In this document: one piece after another, positions 7,800 through 15,238 of the stretch | How positions within the stretch are numbered: the first letter of the stretch is position 1 | Layout of the letters: every line of letters begins with the position of its first letter | Source of the DNA: JANXVV01 sp038230975 | GTDB taxonomy: Bacteria; Planctomycetota; Phycisphaerae; Tepidisphaerales; Tepidisphaeraceae | Length of the DNA: 25,611 nucleotides | Assembly (NCBI GenBank): GCA_038230975.1 | Contig: JBBRMF010000048.1 | Coordinates: 1-25,611 of the forward strand | Direction of reading: 5' to 3' | Notes under the pieces: generated by a model | What the model was told of the DNA's origin: nothing | What the model saw: only the letters and a program-made list of their open reading frames with translations | Database searches by the model: none | Translations under genes and position numbers: made by a program

Positions 7800-8738
7800 T
7801 TGACTTTTCCCCTGCGTATTATATTTGCCGGTAGTGGCGAGTTCGGACTTCCGACGCTGAAGGCATTGCGCAGTGCGGGGCACGAAGTGGTGCAAGTTTA
7901 CAGCCAACCCGATCGCCCTGCCGGTCGCGGGCGTACACTCACACCCACTCCAATCGCGCAGTTCGCATTGGATCAGGCATTGCCATTGATTCGGACGGAG
8001 AATCTGAACGCCGAATCGCTCCCCACCGCCGATCTGCTGGTCGTCATCGCGTTCGGGCAGAAGATCTTGGCAACCGTCGCCAATCATTGCAGACTTGGAA
8101 GTGTTAATCTACATGCCTCTCGACTGCCCAGATATCGCGGCGCGGCCCCCATTCACTGGGCAATTCTTCGCGGGGAAACGATCGCGGGGAATTCCATCAT
8201 CCGATTGGCGGACAAGATGGATGCCGGTGCGGTCTTAGGCCAGTCGTCGGTTGAAATCCTGGAAGCTGAAACTACCGGTGAATTGCACGATCGGCTTGCC
8301 GTCGACGGCGCTCCGCTGATGCTCCGGGTCGCTGCTGAATTGGCTGCGGGCAATGCGACCGAAACCCCACAGAATGAATCGTTGTCAACGCTGGCCCCAA
8401 AGCTATCGAGGAAAACATCAATGATCGACTGGTCGCAACCGGCGGCTGTCGTGGCCCGGCTGATCTGCGGGTTGTCTCCATGGCCCGGTTGCCGTGTTCG
8501 ACTGCTGGAATCGCATGGGAAGGAAGTCGCCCGTCTCACTTTGCTCCGTGCCCGCGTCACTCAGCCTCGCGCCGAAAAACCCGGCGACCTTGGTTATGAA
8601 GGCCAGGTCGGTACGGGCAACTTCACCGCGATCGAAGTGCTCGAAATTCAACCCGAAGGCAAACGGCCAATGAGCCTCGCCGATTTTAAGAACGGTCGAG
8701 GCTGGGGTCTGGGCATGCGGCTGGAGTCTATCTCGTGA
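7800..8738 (+). CDS. fmt: Methionyl-tRNA formyltransferase
   Basis: Transfers the formyl group of 10-formyltetrahydrofolate to Met-tRNA(fMet) for translation initiation. The N-terminal Rossmann-like catalytic domain shows FAGSGEFGLPTL (9-20), QPDRPAGRGR (36-45), the active-site strip NLHASRLPRYRGAAPI (103-118) with Asn103 and His105, and KMDAGAVLGQ (139-148) with Asp141; these match the E. coli Asn108/His110/Asp146 triad. A C-terminal OB-like domain follows from about residue 205. At 312 residues the length is usual. The start is TTG at 7800, supported by GAGG five bases upstream and by lack of an ATG upstream that keeps the frame. The stop overlaps the GTG of rsmB (GTGA), so translation of the two is probably coupled. 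Confidence 0.96.
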   Translation: MTFPLRIIFAGSGEFGLPTLKALRSAGHEVVQVYSQPDRPAGRGRTLTPTPIAQFALDQALPLIRTENLNAESLPTADLLVVIAFGQKILATVANHCRLGSVNLHASRLPRYRGAAPIHWAILRGETIAGNSIIRLADKMDAGAVLGQSSVEILEAETTGELHDRLAVDGAPLMLRVAAELAAGNATETPQNESLSTLAPKLSRKTSMIDWSQPAAVVARLICGLSPWPGCRVRLLESHGKEVARLTLLRARVTQPRAEKPGDLGYEGQVGTGNFTAIEVLEIQPEGKRPMSLADFKNGRGWGLGMRLESIS

Positions 8739-10024
8739 CCGCACGCGATCTTGCCCTGTATGAACTGGACCAGCGCACACTTCCCGGATGGAATCCCGGG
8801 GATTTGCGTCATCCCAGACGAAATACCCCGACAGATCCGCGCGATCTGGCGCTGTCGGAACAGATTCTGGTCGGTGTGATTAAAAATCAAATATTGCTCG
8901 TTCATTGGATCGAACAGTACTCGGGCCGCAAGCGAAAAAGCATTGATCCACTCGTGCAAAAGATCATTGCCGTTGGATTGTATCAGTTACATTTTCTGGA
9001 TCGCATTCCAGCGTCGGCCGCGGTAAATGAAGCGGTCGAGCAAGCCAAGCGATTCGGTCGCACGAAAGCCGCCGGGTTCGTGAATGCGATTTTGCGGAAG
9101 GCCACGGCCTCATCGCCGCTTGCCACGCAGTCGAACCATTGGGGCCAGAATCCATCGCTGCCGGCCCACATCCGCCTTTCCCATCCCAGGGAGTTGTTTG
9201 AGCAACTGGTGAAGGTGCTGGGAAATGCCGACGCCATCCGGTTTTGTGAGCATGATAATCTCGAGCCTCCGACGATCATTCGATTAATGCCAGGATATAG
9301 CGCCGTAGATTTAGAAACGCCCGGCGTCACCATTACACCGCATGAGCGGGCGGGTATGTTTGTGATTGCACCCGCAAAAAAAGCGTTGCTTGAAGAATGG
9401 TCTCGCCGCCGGATTGCGCAAGTACAAGACCCGACGGCGGCCAGCGTGATTGATCATTGTCCGATCGAACCCGGCCAATCTGTTCTCGACCGATGTGCGG
9501 GCCTGGGGACCAAGACGCTGCAACTGCGCGAAAAACTGGGAGACACGGGCCGCATCATGGCGGTGGATCCATCGGTTGATCGCTGCCGTACGCTCCGCGC
9601 AATTCTGGCCGGGCGTCAGATCCACAACATCACCGTTCACGAGATAGCCCAGTTGTCCGCCGACCCGGCAATATCTGCCGACCTGTACGATGTGGCACTC
9701 GTCGATGTGCCGTGCAGCAATAGTGGTGTGATGGCACGGCGCCCAGAGGCCCGATACAACCAAACAGCTATGGCGCTGCAATCGCTGGAAAAACTGCAAA
9801 TTTCGATTCTCGAAGATACCGCGTCCCATATTCGAGTTGGCGGTTACCTTATTTACAGTACATGCAGCGTCTGGCCGGAGGAAAATCAGGGACAGGTCGC
9901 GCGATTCGTGGATCGCCATTCTGATTTTTTTCTACTGGAAGATCGCGTAACGCTTCCCACTTTGTCACCGGACATCGCGAATTATCATGACGGTGGATAT
10001 TGGGCAGTGCTGCGTCGGAAGTAG
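8735..10024 (+). CDS. rsmB: 16S rRNA (cytosine-967 C5)-methyltransferase family protein
   Basis: An S-adenosylmethionine-dependent RNA m5C methyltransferase of the RsmB/Sun type, acting on 16S rRNA in the cytoplasm. Residues 1-125 form a NusB-like RNA-binding domain (ARDLALYEL..., RIPASAAVNEAVEQAKRFG, AAGFVNAILRK). The catalytic domain has QDPTAASV (231-238), the SAM-binding motif LDRCAGLGTKTLQL (251-264), and both cysteines expected of this class: PCSNSGVMARRPEARYN (Cys327, catalytic-strip) and YSTCSVWPEENQ (Cys377). Length of 429 residues matches E. coli RsmB. It starts with GTG at 8735 in a four-base overlap with fmt. RsmB rather than RsmF is favoured by the N-terminal NusB domain and by the def-fmt neighbourhood. 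Confidence 0.93.
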   Translation: MTARDLALYELDQRTLPGWNPGDLRHPRRNTPTDPRDLALSEQILVGVIKNQILLVHWIEQYSGRKRKSIDPLVQKIIAVGLYQLHFLDRIPASAAVNEAVEQAKRFGRTKAAGFVNAILRKATASSPLATQSNHWGQNPSLPAHIRLSHPRELFEQLVKVLGNADAIRFCEHDNLEPPTIIRLMPGYSAVDLETPGVTITPHERAGMFVIAPAKKALLEEWSRRRIAQVQDPTAASVIDHCPIEPGQSVLDRCAGLGTKTLQLREKLGDTGRIMAVDPSVDRCRTLRAILAGRQIHNITVHEIAQLSADPAISADLYDVALVDVPCSNSGVMARRPEARYNQTAMALQSLEKLQISILEDTASHIRVGGYLIYSTCSVWPEENQGQVARFVDRHSDFFLLEDRVTLPTLSPDIANYHDGGYWAVLRRK

Positions 10025-10055
10025 AAAAATGCTCGGGCGCACACTCGATCCATTA

Positions 10056-10085
10056 TTGACACCCATCGCTTATGCGGCATATTCT
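10056..10085 (+). promoter_or_regulatory. Predicted promoter upstream of the two-TM coiled-coil protein
   Basis: A perfect -35 TTGACA (10056-10061) is followed after 18 bases by TATTCT (10080-10085, four of six). It lies after the rsmB stop and about 90 bases before the preferred start at 10178, so this gene probably has its own transcript. Confidence 0.5.
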
Positions 10086-10177
10086 GACAGAAAGGATTCG
10101 ATAACGTCAGATTTCGCGCTAAGATGTAAGCTGTGAGTATCGCCAGCCATTTCCTTCGACTCAAACGCGAGGTGATT

Positions 10178-11224
10178 GTGCAACAGCCCGACAATATGCA
10201 ACAATATCCTGAATCCGAAACCGCCCACGGCAACACCTCCTCCGATCCCGGCATTTCACCCGATAGCACGGTCGGTACACTTTATGGAATTGCGCTGCTG
10301 GTTGCGCTCGTGATGGTGGGACTCGGCATTTATCTGGCCGTAGGAAATAAGAGCTGGGCCATGCTGGCCGCTGGCTGCGCGAGCCTGATCGGTGTGCTGG
10401 TGACGTGGGCGTTGACGAAGTCGATCGTGCAAAACTCCGCGTGCGAATCGCGACGTAGTTCGGACCTCGGCACTATTCTTTCTGAACGCTTGCAACAACT
10501 GTCTGTCCTGCTCAATGTGGTCAGCGAGCAGCAGCTTCTGAGCGACCGCGCCAAGCAGGTGGCCTTTCGCGATAAAGATCGCGATGCCCTTCGCCGTGCC
10601 ATTAAAGAAGACCTCGCCCGTAAGGATTGGGAAGCTGCGCTTGCTTTGGTGACCGACATGGAAACGACCTTCGGCTACAAGCAGGAGGCCGAGCAGTACC
10701 GCGAGGAAATCAACAACCATCGCTCCGAGGTATTCCGCCGGCAGATTCAGGAAATGATCGCGAAAATCGACATTCATTGCCGCCAGGAAAAGTGGAATGA
10801 AGCGCTGCGCGAATCCGAACAGCTTCATCGACATTATCCGGAAAATGAGCAGGTTCAAAAACTCCCGCAGGAAATTGAAACCCGCCGTCAGGCCACGAAG
10901 CGGCAGTTGATTGATGCCTGGAACGAAGCGATCGCCCGCAAAGATGTGGACGGCAGCATCGAGATTCTGCGAAAGCTCGATCTGTATCTGACTCATCAAG
11001 AAGCCGAATCCATGCAAGAGGCCGCACGCGGTGTGTTCAAGGAAAAGCTCAATCAATTACGTGCGCAATTTACGCTTGCCGTACAAGACAAGCGGTTCCC
11101 CGAAGCCGTTCGCGTGGGCGAAGTCATTACCCGTGACTTCCCCAACAGCGGGATCGCCCGTGAAGTGCGCGACATCATGGAATCGCTACGTTCTCGTGCC
11201 GAACCGGAAATGGCGAAAGTGTGA
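10178..11224 (+). CDS. Two-TM membrane protein with long helical TPR-like cytoplasmic domain
   Basis: I do not recognise a named family. The 348-residue protein has a short polar N-terminus, two transmembrane helices (about 33-55 and 60-82) separated by a tight turn GNKSWA, and then a long, charged, alpha-helical region with degenerate repeat units such as ARKDWEAALALVTDMETTFG, RQEKWNEALRESEQLHRHYP and VQDKRFPEAVRVGEVITRDF, each spaced by about 60-75 residues and resembling TPR or half-TPR units. The large domain is most likely cytoplasmic. I choose the GTG at 10178 because GAGGTGAT sits directly upstream; the frame is open to GTG 10133, which has only a poor site. The FAD enzyme starts ten bases after the stop, suggesting a two-gene transcript. 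Function unknown; a scaffold or regulator is possible. Confidence 0.8.
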   Translation: MQQPDNMQQYPESETAHGNTSSDPGISPDSTVGTLYGIALLVALVMVGLGIYLAVGNKSWAMLAAGCASLIGVLVTWALTKSIVQNSACESRRSSDLGTILSERLQQLSVLLNVVSEQQLLSDRAKQVAFRDKDRDALRRAIKEDLARKDWEAALALVTDMETTFGYKQEAEQYREEINNHRSEVFRRQIQEMIAKIDIHCRQEKWNEALRESEQLHRHYPENEQVQKLPQEIETRRQATKRQLIDAWNEAIARKDVDGSIEILRKLDLYLTHQEAESMQEAARGVFKEKLNQLRAQFTLAVQDKRFPEAVRVGEVITRDFPNSGIAREVRDIMESLRSRAEPEMAKV

Positions 11225-11233
11225 TGTGCAAGC

Positions 11234-12328
11234 ATGCCCGACGCAATGATTATCGGCGCGGGTCCAGCCGGCAGTCTGGCCGCCATTACGCTCGCACGCG
11301 GCGGTTGGGACGTCACCCTCGTCGAACAGCACTCTTTCCCCCGAGATAAAGTCTGCGGCGAATGCCTGAGCGCTCTGGGTCTGTCGGTGTTGTCTCGCGC
11401 CGGATTGACCGATCGCCTGCTCGACGCGCATCCGGTTCCACTCACGCATACCAATTTATATTCACAAACGGGTTCTTCCGTTCGGATCAAACTCGGCCAG
11501 ACGATGTGGGGGCTATCTCGGTCTTCACTGGACACGCATTTACTCGAAGAGGCGACCAATGCGGGGGTAAAAGTGAAGCAGCCGGCACGCTGCGAATCAA
11601 TTGTCGCGGGCCACCCCCCCACGATCGTCCTTCGCGATTTGCGGTCCAACGAACGGCAGATCTACCATCCCGGCATCGTATTACTGGCCGACGGAAAAGG
11701 CGCGCTCATGCCGATCCGACCCATCGCCACCGCCGACTTTGGCGTTAAAGCACATTTTGCAGATGTCGCTGCACCGCCGAATACGATCGAACTTTTCAGC
11801 GTCGACGGTCATTACGGCGGTGTTGCTCCGATTGAAAATCAACGATGGAACGCCGCCTTCAGTGTGCCGCTTGCGCGACTTCAAAGTGCGGCGGGCAATC
11901 TCGATCTTCTGTTCGATCGAATGCTGGATGAGAACGCAGAATTGGGGCGTCAATTTAAATCAGCTTGCCGAGTCAGCAACTGGTTGACCGCCCCACTTCC
12001 CCGCTTTGCCGTTGAGGACGTCTGGCCCGCCGGAGTCATCCCGCTTGGCAACGCCGCCGCCGCTTTAGAGCCGATTGGAGGCGAAGGAATGGGACTCGCT
12101 TTGAGAAGTGCGGAACTTGCGGCGAATGCCTTGCTCACCCGTTCTTTCTCGGTCTCCGCTCTGCGCGCCAGCTACAGGGCCCTATGGAGAATTCGCCGTC
12201 GCGCTTGCCGTGCCGCGGCAAGAATTCTCTCCTCGCCTCGCTTCGCGGTTCCAACGGTTGAGTTCTTGTCGAGTAACGAATCCCTCGCGGAATTCGCACT
12301 CAACCTCATCGGGAAAAATGCCTGTTAA
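11234..12328 (+). CDS. FAD-dependent oxidoreductase, geranylgeranyl reductase family
   Basis: A 364-residue flavoprotein. The FAD-binding Rossmann motif GAGPAG (8-13) is followed by VTLVEQ with Glu31, which binds the ribose, and by DKVCGECLS (38-46), the short motif typical of the geranylgeranyl reductase (GGR)/CbrA branch. A central LADGKGALMP segment and the C-terminal GNAAAALEPIGGEGMGLAL with following helix complete the FAD site. GGR enzymes saturate prenyl chains of chlorophyll, quinones, archaeal lipids or dolichol, but relatives include hydroxylases and halogenases, so the substrate is open. The gene starts ten bases after the two-TM protein and converges on a glycosyltransferase gene, with a hairpin between. 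In a locus rich in polyprenyl-P-sugar enzymes, a polyprenyl substrate is an attractive inference. Confidence 0.83.
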   Translation: MPDAMIIGAGPAGSLAAITLARGGWDVTLVEQHSFPRDKVCGECLSALGLSVLSRAGLTDRLLDAHPVPLTHTNLYSQTGSSVRIKLGQTMWGLSRSSLDTHLLEEATNAGVKVKQPARCESIVAGHPPTIVLRDLRSNERQIYHPGIVLLADGKGALMPIRPIATADFGVKAHFADVAAPPNTIELFSVDGHYGGVAPIENQRWNAAFSVPLARLQSAAGNLDLLFDRMLDENAELGRQFKSACRVSNWLTAPLPRFAVEDVWPAGVIPLGNAAAALEPIGGEGMGLALRSAELAANALLTRSFSVSALRASYRALWRIRRRACRAAARILSSPRFAVPTVEFLSSNESLAEFALNLIGKNAC

Positions 12329-12336
12329 TGCAGTGG

Positions 12337-12372
12337 GTGCCACAGGTCGCGGTACTCCGAGACCCGTGGCAC
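12337..12372 (+). terminator. Hairpin between convergent genes (possible terminator or dispersed repeat)
   Basis: GTGCCACAGGTC (12337-12348) pairs with GACCCGTGGCAC (12361-12372) with one mismatch, and an inner CGG-TACT-CCG extends the stem. ATTTTT follows at 12379-12384 on the plus strand, seven bases after the stem, so termination of the FAD-enzyme transcript is plausible. The symmetry also fits a dispersed palindromic repeat. Confidence 0.5.
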
Positions 12373-12394
12373 TCGACTATTTTTGCAGTCCTAC

Positions 12395-13975
12395 TCACCG
12401 CGTACTCGTCTGGTAATCCCGTAAAACCGTCGGCTTACCGTCGATATTTGTCGGGCTTACAAACACCTCACAATATCGGTCGCCGCGTCCAAAATGCCGT
12501 AAATGAATCCACCCTGCCTTCTCAATCAAATCCAGAGTAACGCACATATCCGAACTGGAATTGTGAGGGCCATAGATCGGATCCCACACCAGCAAAACAC
12601 CCGGCGGTGTGGCAGCGATCGACACTTTGCTCGCCGCGATCGCGTGCGCCGAATCGCTCTGACTTAAGTCCATAAAGAATGCGATCCCCGGGGGTGTCGG
12701 CATGATCTTTGGAAAATTCTTCTGAAGACTTTCATCCCGTGTATACCACTGAGCTATATCACGGGCGACCAATCCATCTTCATACAAAGGGAACGGCACA
12801 ACGGGGTAAAACAAATTCACGCTCATCGGCAAGACCGCCACCACTCCGGCCCAGAACAACGGTGCCTTCCATCGAAAGTGCGGCCACACCCACTCCCATC
12901 CGCGCGCCGCAATCATCGCAAAAAATGGACCGACAATAACAAGATACCTCAGCTCGCCGTTGCTGCCCATCAGCCCTTTCCACCAGATCACGCTGTGGAC
13001 CATCAGGATCGACAACGGAATAAGCACAATCCATATCTCGCAGCGCTCTTCATGCGTTAATGCCCTATACCAACCGATGATTCCGCTACGGGTTCTTTTG
13101 GAAATGACCCCGCGTAGACCCACCACAATCCCCACGATCAGGAATGGAAATATGAATGGCGAAACCAGCACCGGCAGGCGACCGACGAACGAAACAATCG
13201 ATCCGGAACCGTACATGCTTTTATAGGAATACGGCCAATTCCGGAACACCCACGAATACCATTCACGATTCAAAATCCACAGCCACCAGTGCGCCAAAGT
13301 CGTCGACGCGGTCGTGTAATATCCGGCCAGACTCCAGCCCAAAAACGGTAGCGGTAGAATCACCAGCCATCTCGAACGGCGATGCGCCAAAAGCGCGACG
13401 GCGGCCATCAGAATGAAGCCGAATCCCTCAGGTCTTCCCAACGGCAACATGCCTGTCAGCAACGCCATCGCGAACCATTGGCGTCGCTGATAGGCCAGAA
13501 AAGCGAGCATCAACAGAGACGCGAATGGAATTTCGGTCAGTTCGCTAAACGAATGGAGAAAGAAAATGGGTTGAGCCAGCAGGAAGATGAAGACCAGTGC
13601 CGGCAGCCGATATTTTTGCCGCTTGGCGATCACGTAAGTGACCGTTGCGACGATCAAGGCCAGAACAAGACTGGTCAGCCGCGCATAATGCCGGCCCTCT
13701 TCAACGGTCCCGATGCGCGCGGTCAGCGCATAAGCCAGCGTACAAAGCGGACGACCCCACACGCTGACCAGATAGTGATGCTCTCGAAGTGCAAATCGGG
13801 CGAATAGGAAATGGGTGGTCGCGTCCGCTTCCAGATCACTTTCAGATTTGAACGCCAACGCACCGGACAGAATTGAAAAGATCGCGCACGATAAAACCAA
13901 TGCTACAAGATTCGCCCAATCAACCCGCTTGGCTGTCGGGGCGCACGTTAAGGGAAGCGCTCCGGAAACACTCAT
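12395..13975 (-). CDS. Polytopic membrane glycosyltransferase (GT-C type)
   Basis: A 526-residue protein with about ten hydrophobic helices and a soluble C-terminal domain of some 110 residues. The first helix (about 20-42) is followed by a loop with ESDLEADATTHFLFARFAL, where acidic residues precede an aromatic helix as in GT-C enzymes; later LPLGRPEGFGF is a motif seen in several mannosyltransferase-like families. I start at the ATG at 13975; the frame can be read two codons upstream to TTG 13981, with no better ribosome site. A CATAAT box at 13984-13989 (minus strand) lies so close to the start that it is not a convincing promoter. The gene follows the GT2 enzyme by 64 bases and probably shares its transcript. 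Exact family and sugar are not recognised. Confidence 0.78.
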   Translation of the reverse strand: MSVSGALPLTCAPTAKRVDWANLVALVLSCAIFSILSGALAFKSESDLEADATTHFLFARFALREHHYLVSVWGRPLCTLAYALTARIGTVEEGRHYARLTSLVLALIVATVTYVIAKRQKYRLPALVFIFLLAQPIFFLHSFSELTEIPFASLLMLAFLAYQRRQWFAMALLTGMLPLGRPEGFGFILMAAVALLAHRRSRWLVILPLPFLGWSLAGYYTTASTTLAHWWLWILNREWYSWVFRNWPYSYKSMYGSGSIVSFVGRLPVLVSPFIFPFLIVGIVVGLRGVISKRTRSGIIGWYRALTHEERCEIWIVLIPLSILMVHSVIWWKGLMGSNGELRYLVIVGPFFAMIAARGWEWVWPHFRWKAPLFWAGVVAVLPMSVNLFYPVVPFPLYEDGLVARDIAQWYTRDESLQKNFPKIMPTPPGIAFFMDLSQSDSAHAIAASKVSIAATPPGVLLVWDPIYGPHNSSSDMCVTLDLIEKAGWIHLRHFGRGDRYCEVFVSPTNIDGKPTVLRDYQTSTR

Positions 13976-14039
13976 ACCCAATGATTATGCGAATAGTGCA
14001 CAGAATTGGAAATCCGCCAGGAATCCCGAACTCAATTCT

Positions 14040-15026
14040 TCACGCCGCCTGACGTTTTTCGTTGAGTTCCTGAAAGCGGAATACACGTTCTGCATCCAGC
14101 ATTCTTCGGCGGGTCAACGTCACGCTTCGATCGCGGGTCAACATGACCATTGAAATGGCGGTCATCACGCTCAAGACGATGGCCAGCGCAGGATTCGTGG
14201 TTTGGCCAAAACTCCATCCCCCGATCGCCCCGGTCACTGCCTTAAGCAAAACTGTCGTACGAGGATATCGGAAGGCATACAGCCGCGCCAGATGGCGAAC
14301 GTACCGGAGCTGCTGCTTGATGCTGAGCTTGGATTCTCCGGCGACGCGATCGGCGAAATGGATCGGCACTTCCACCACGTTCTTAACACGGCACTTGCAC
14401 ATCAACTCTAATGCGATTTTGTATCCGAGCGGCGTGAGGCGCGATGCGCCACGATAGGTTTCCCCGCTCAAGGCGAAAAAGCCCGACATTGGATCGCGCG
14501 TGCCGCCAGCGAATGGTTTGGCCAACCATGTGGCGACTCGGGAATTGACGCGTCGAAAAGCACCCCAATCCAGTTCGGTCGTACCGCCTTCCACGTAGCG
14601 AGATCCGAGCGCAAAATCCGCTGTTCCCGATTCGAGCGCTGCCACCAATTCCGGTATTTTTTCCGGCGGATGCTGTAGATCGGCATCCATCACCACAATC
14701 TTCCCGCCATTGGAAATCGACATGCCATGCAGGACTGCACCGCTCAACCCATCGGTCGCGTGATGGCGAACAACCAGTCGCAGCGGAAATTTTCGAGCGA
14801 GGAGTTCGCAGACATCAGCCGTATTATCGCGACTGTTGTCATCCACGATAATGACTTCGTACGCGCGACCAACCAGTGCTTTATCGATCCGGGAAATGAG
14901 TTTGGGAATGTTCCCCGCTTCGTTGAGCGCGGGGACGACCACCGAGATTTCCCGATCGCGAGCCAGCCGAAGATTCGCCTTTGGGTGTCCAGCGCCTCGT
15001 ACAATTCGGAGTGGGGTAATCTGCAT
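14040..15026 (-). CDS. Dolichol/polyprenyl-phosphate mannosyltransferase-like GT2
   Basis: A 328-residue family-2 glycosyltransferase of the DPM1 type, which makes a polyprenyl-phosphate sugar at the inner face of the membrane from a nucleotide sugar. Visible motifs: VVPALNEAGNI (30-40), VDDNSRDNT (61-69), the metal-binding DADLQHPPE (114-122, Asp114 and Asp116), DPMSGFFALS (178-187) and RVAGESKLSIKQQLRY (227-242). One or two hydrophobic segments (about 258-270 and 278-297) anchor the C-terminus, but a full GtrA-type domain is absent. The ATG at 15026 has GAGGGATCGAC just upstream. Its product would be the natural donor for the GT-C enzymes on either side (12395-13975, 15239-16663) and perhaps for the operon at 1-4859. 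Mannose is only the commonest sugar of this family. Confidence 0.9.
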   Translation of the reverse strand: MQITPLRIVRGAGHPKANLRLARDREISVVVPALNEAGNIPKLISRIDKALVGRAYEVIIVDDNSRDNTADVCELLARKFPLRLVVRHHATDGLSGAVLHGMSISNGGKIVVMDADLQHPPEKIPELVAALESGTADFALGSRYVEGGTTELDWGAFRRVNSRVATWLAKPFAGGTRDPMSGFFALSGETYRGASRLTPLGYKIALELMCKCRVKNVVEVPIHFADRVAGESKLSIKQQLRYVRHLARLYAFRYPRTTVLLKAVTGAIGGWSFGQTTNPALAIVLSVMTAISMVMLTRDRSVTLTRRRMLDAERVFRFQELNEKRQAA

Positions 15027-15148
15027 GTCGATCCCTCAAGAACAAGAGATTATCGGACGCCAGAACGAGGGCATCGCGCGGATCTCTTCTCTTGGAATCG
15101 ACGGAAAACGGGTGCGACTTCAGATCGTGTTATCGTACGATTTCAACA

Positions 15149-15212
15149 GGTGGCGTGGGCGTCTCGCCCGCGTTTTTCTCAGAAAGCGCACGGGCGGGAC
15201 GCCCATGCCACC
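15149..15212. repeat. Dispersed palindromic repeat, family A, copy 1
   Basis: GGTGGCGTGGGCGTC (15149-15163) pairs with GACGCCCATGCCACC (15198-15212) with one mismatch, and inner CGCCCG/CGGGCG arms extend the cruciform. The first 28 bases are identical to copy 2 at 23128. The chance translation (ASRPR...HGRDAHAT) is a familiar artefact of this repeat type. It fills most of the 212-base gap between the GT2 gene and the GT87-like gene. Confidence 0.85.
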
Positions 15213-15238
15213 CTTTGCACCCTCCCGCAATCCGGTTT

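Noticed and set aside
13984..13989. CATAAT as a promoter for the 12395-13975 gene
   Set aside because: Eight bases from the start codon and no good -35; co-transcription with the GT2 gene is simpler.
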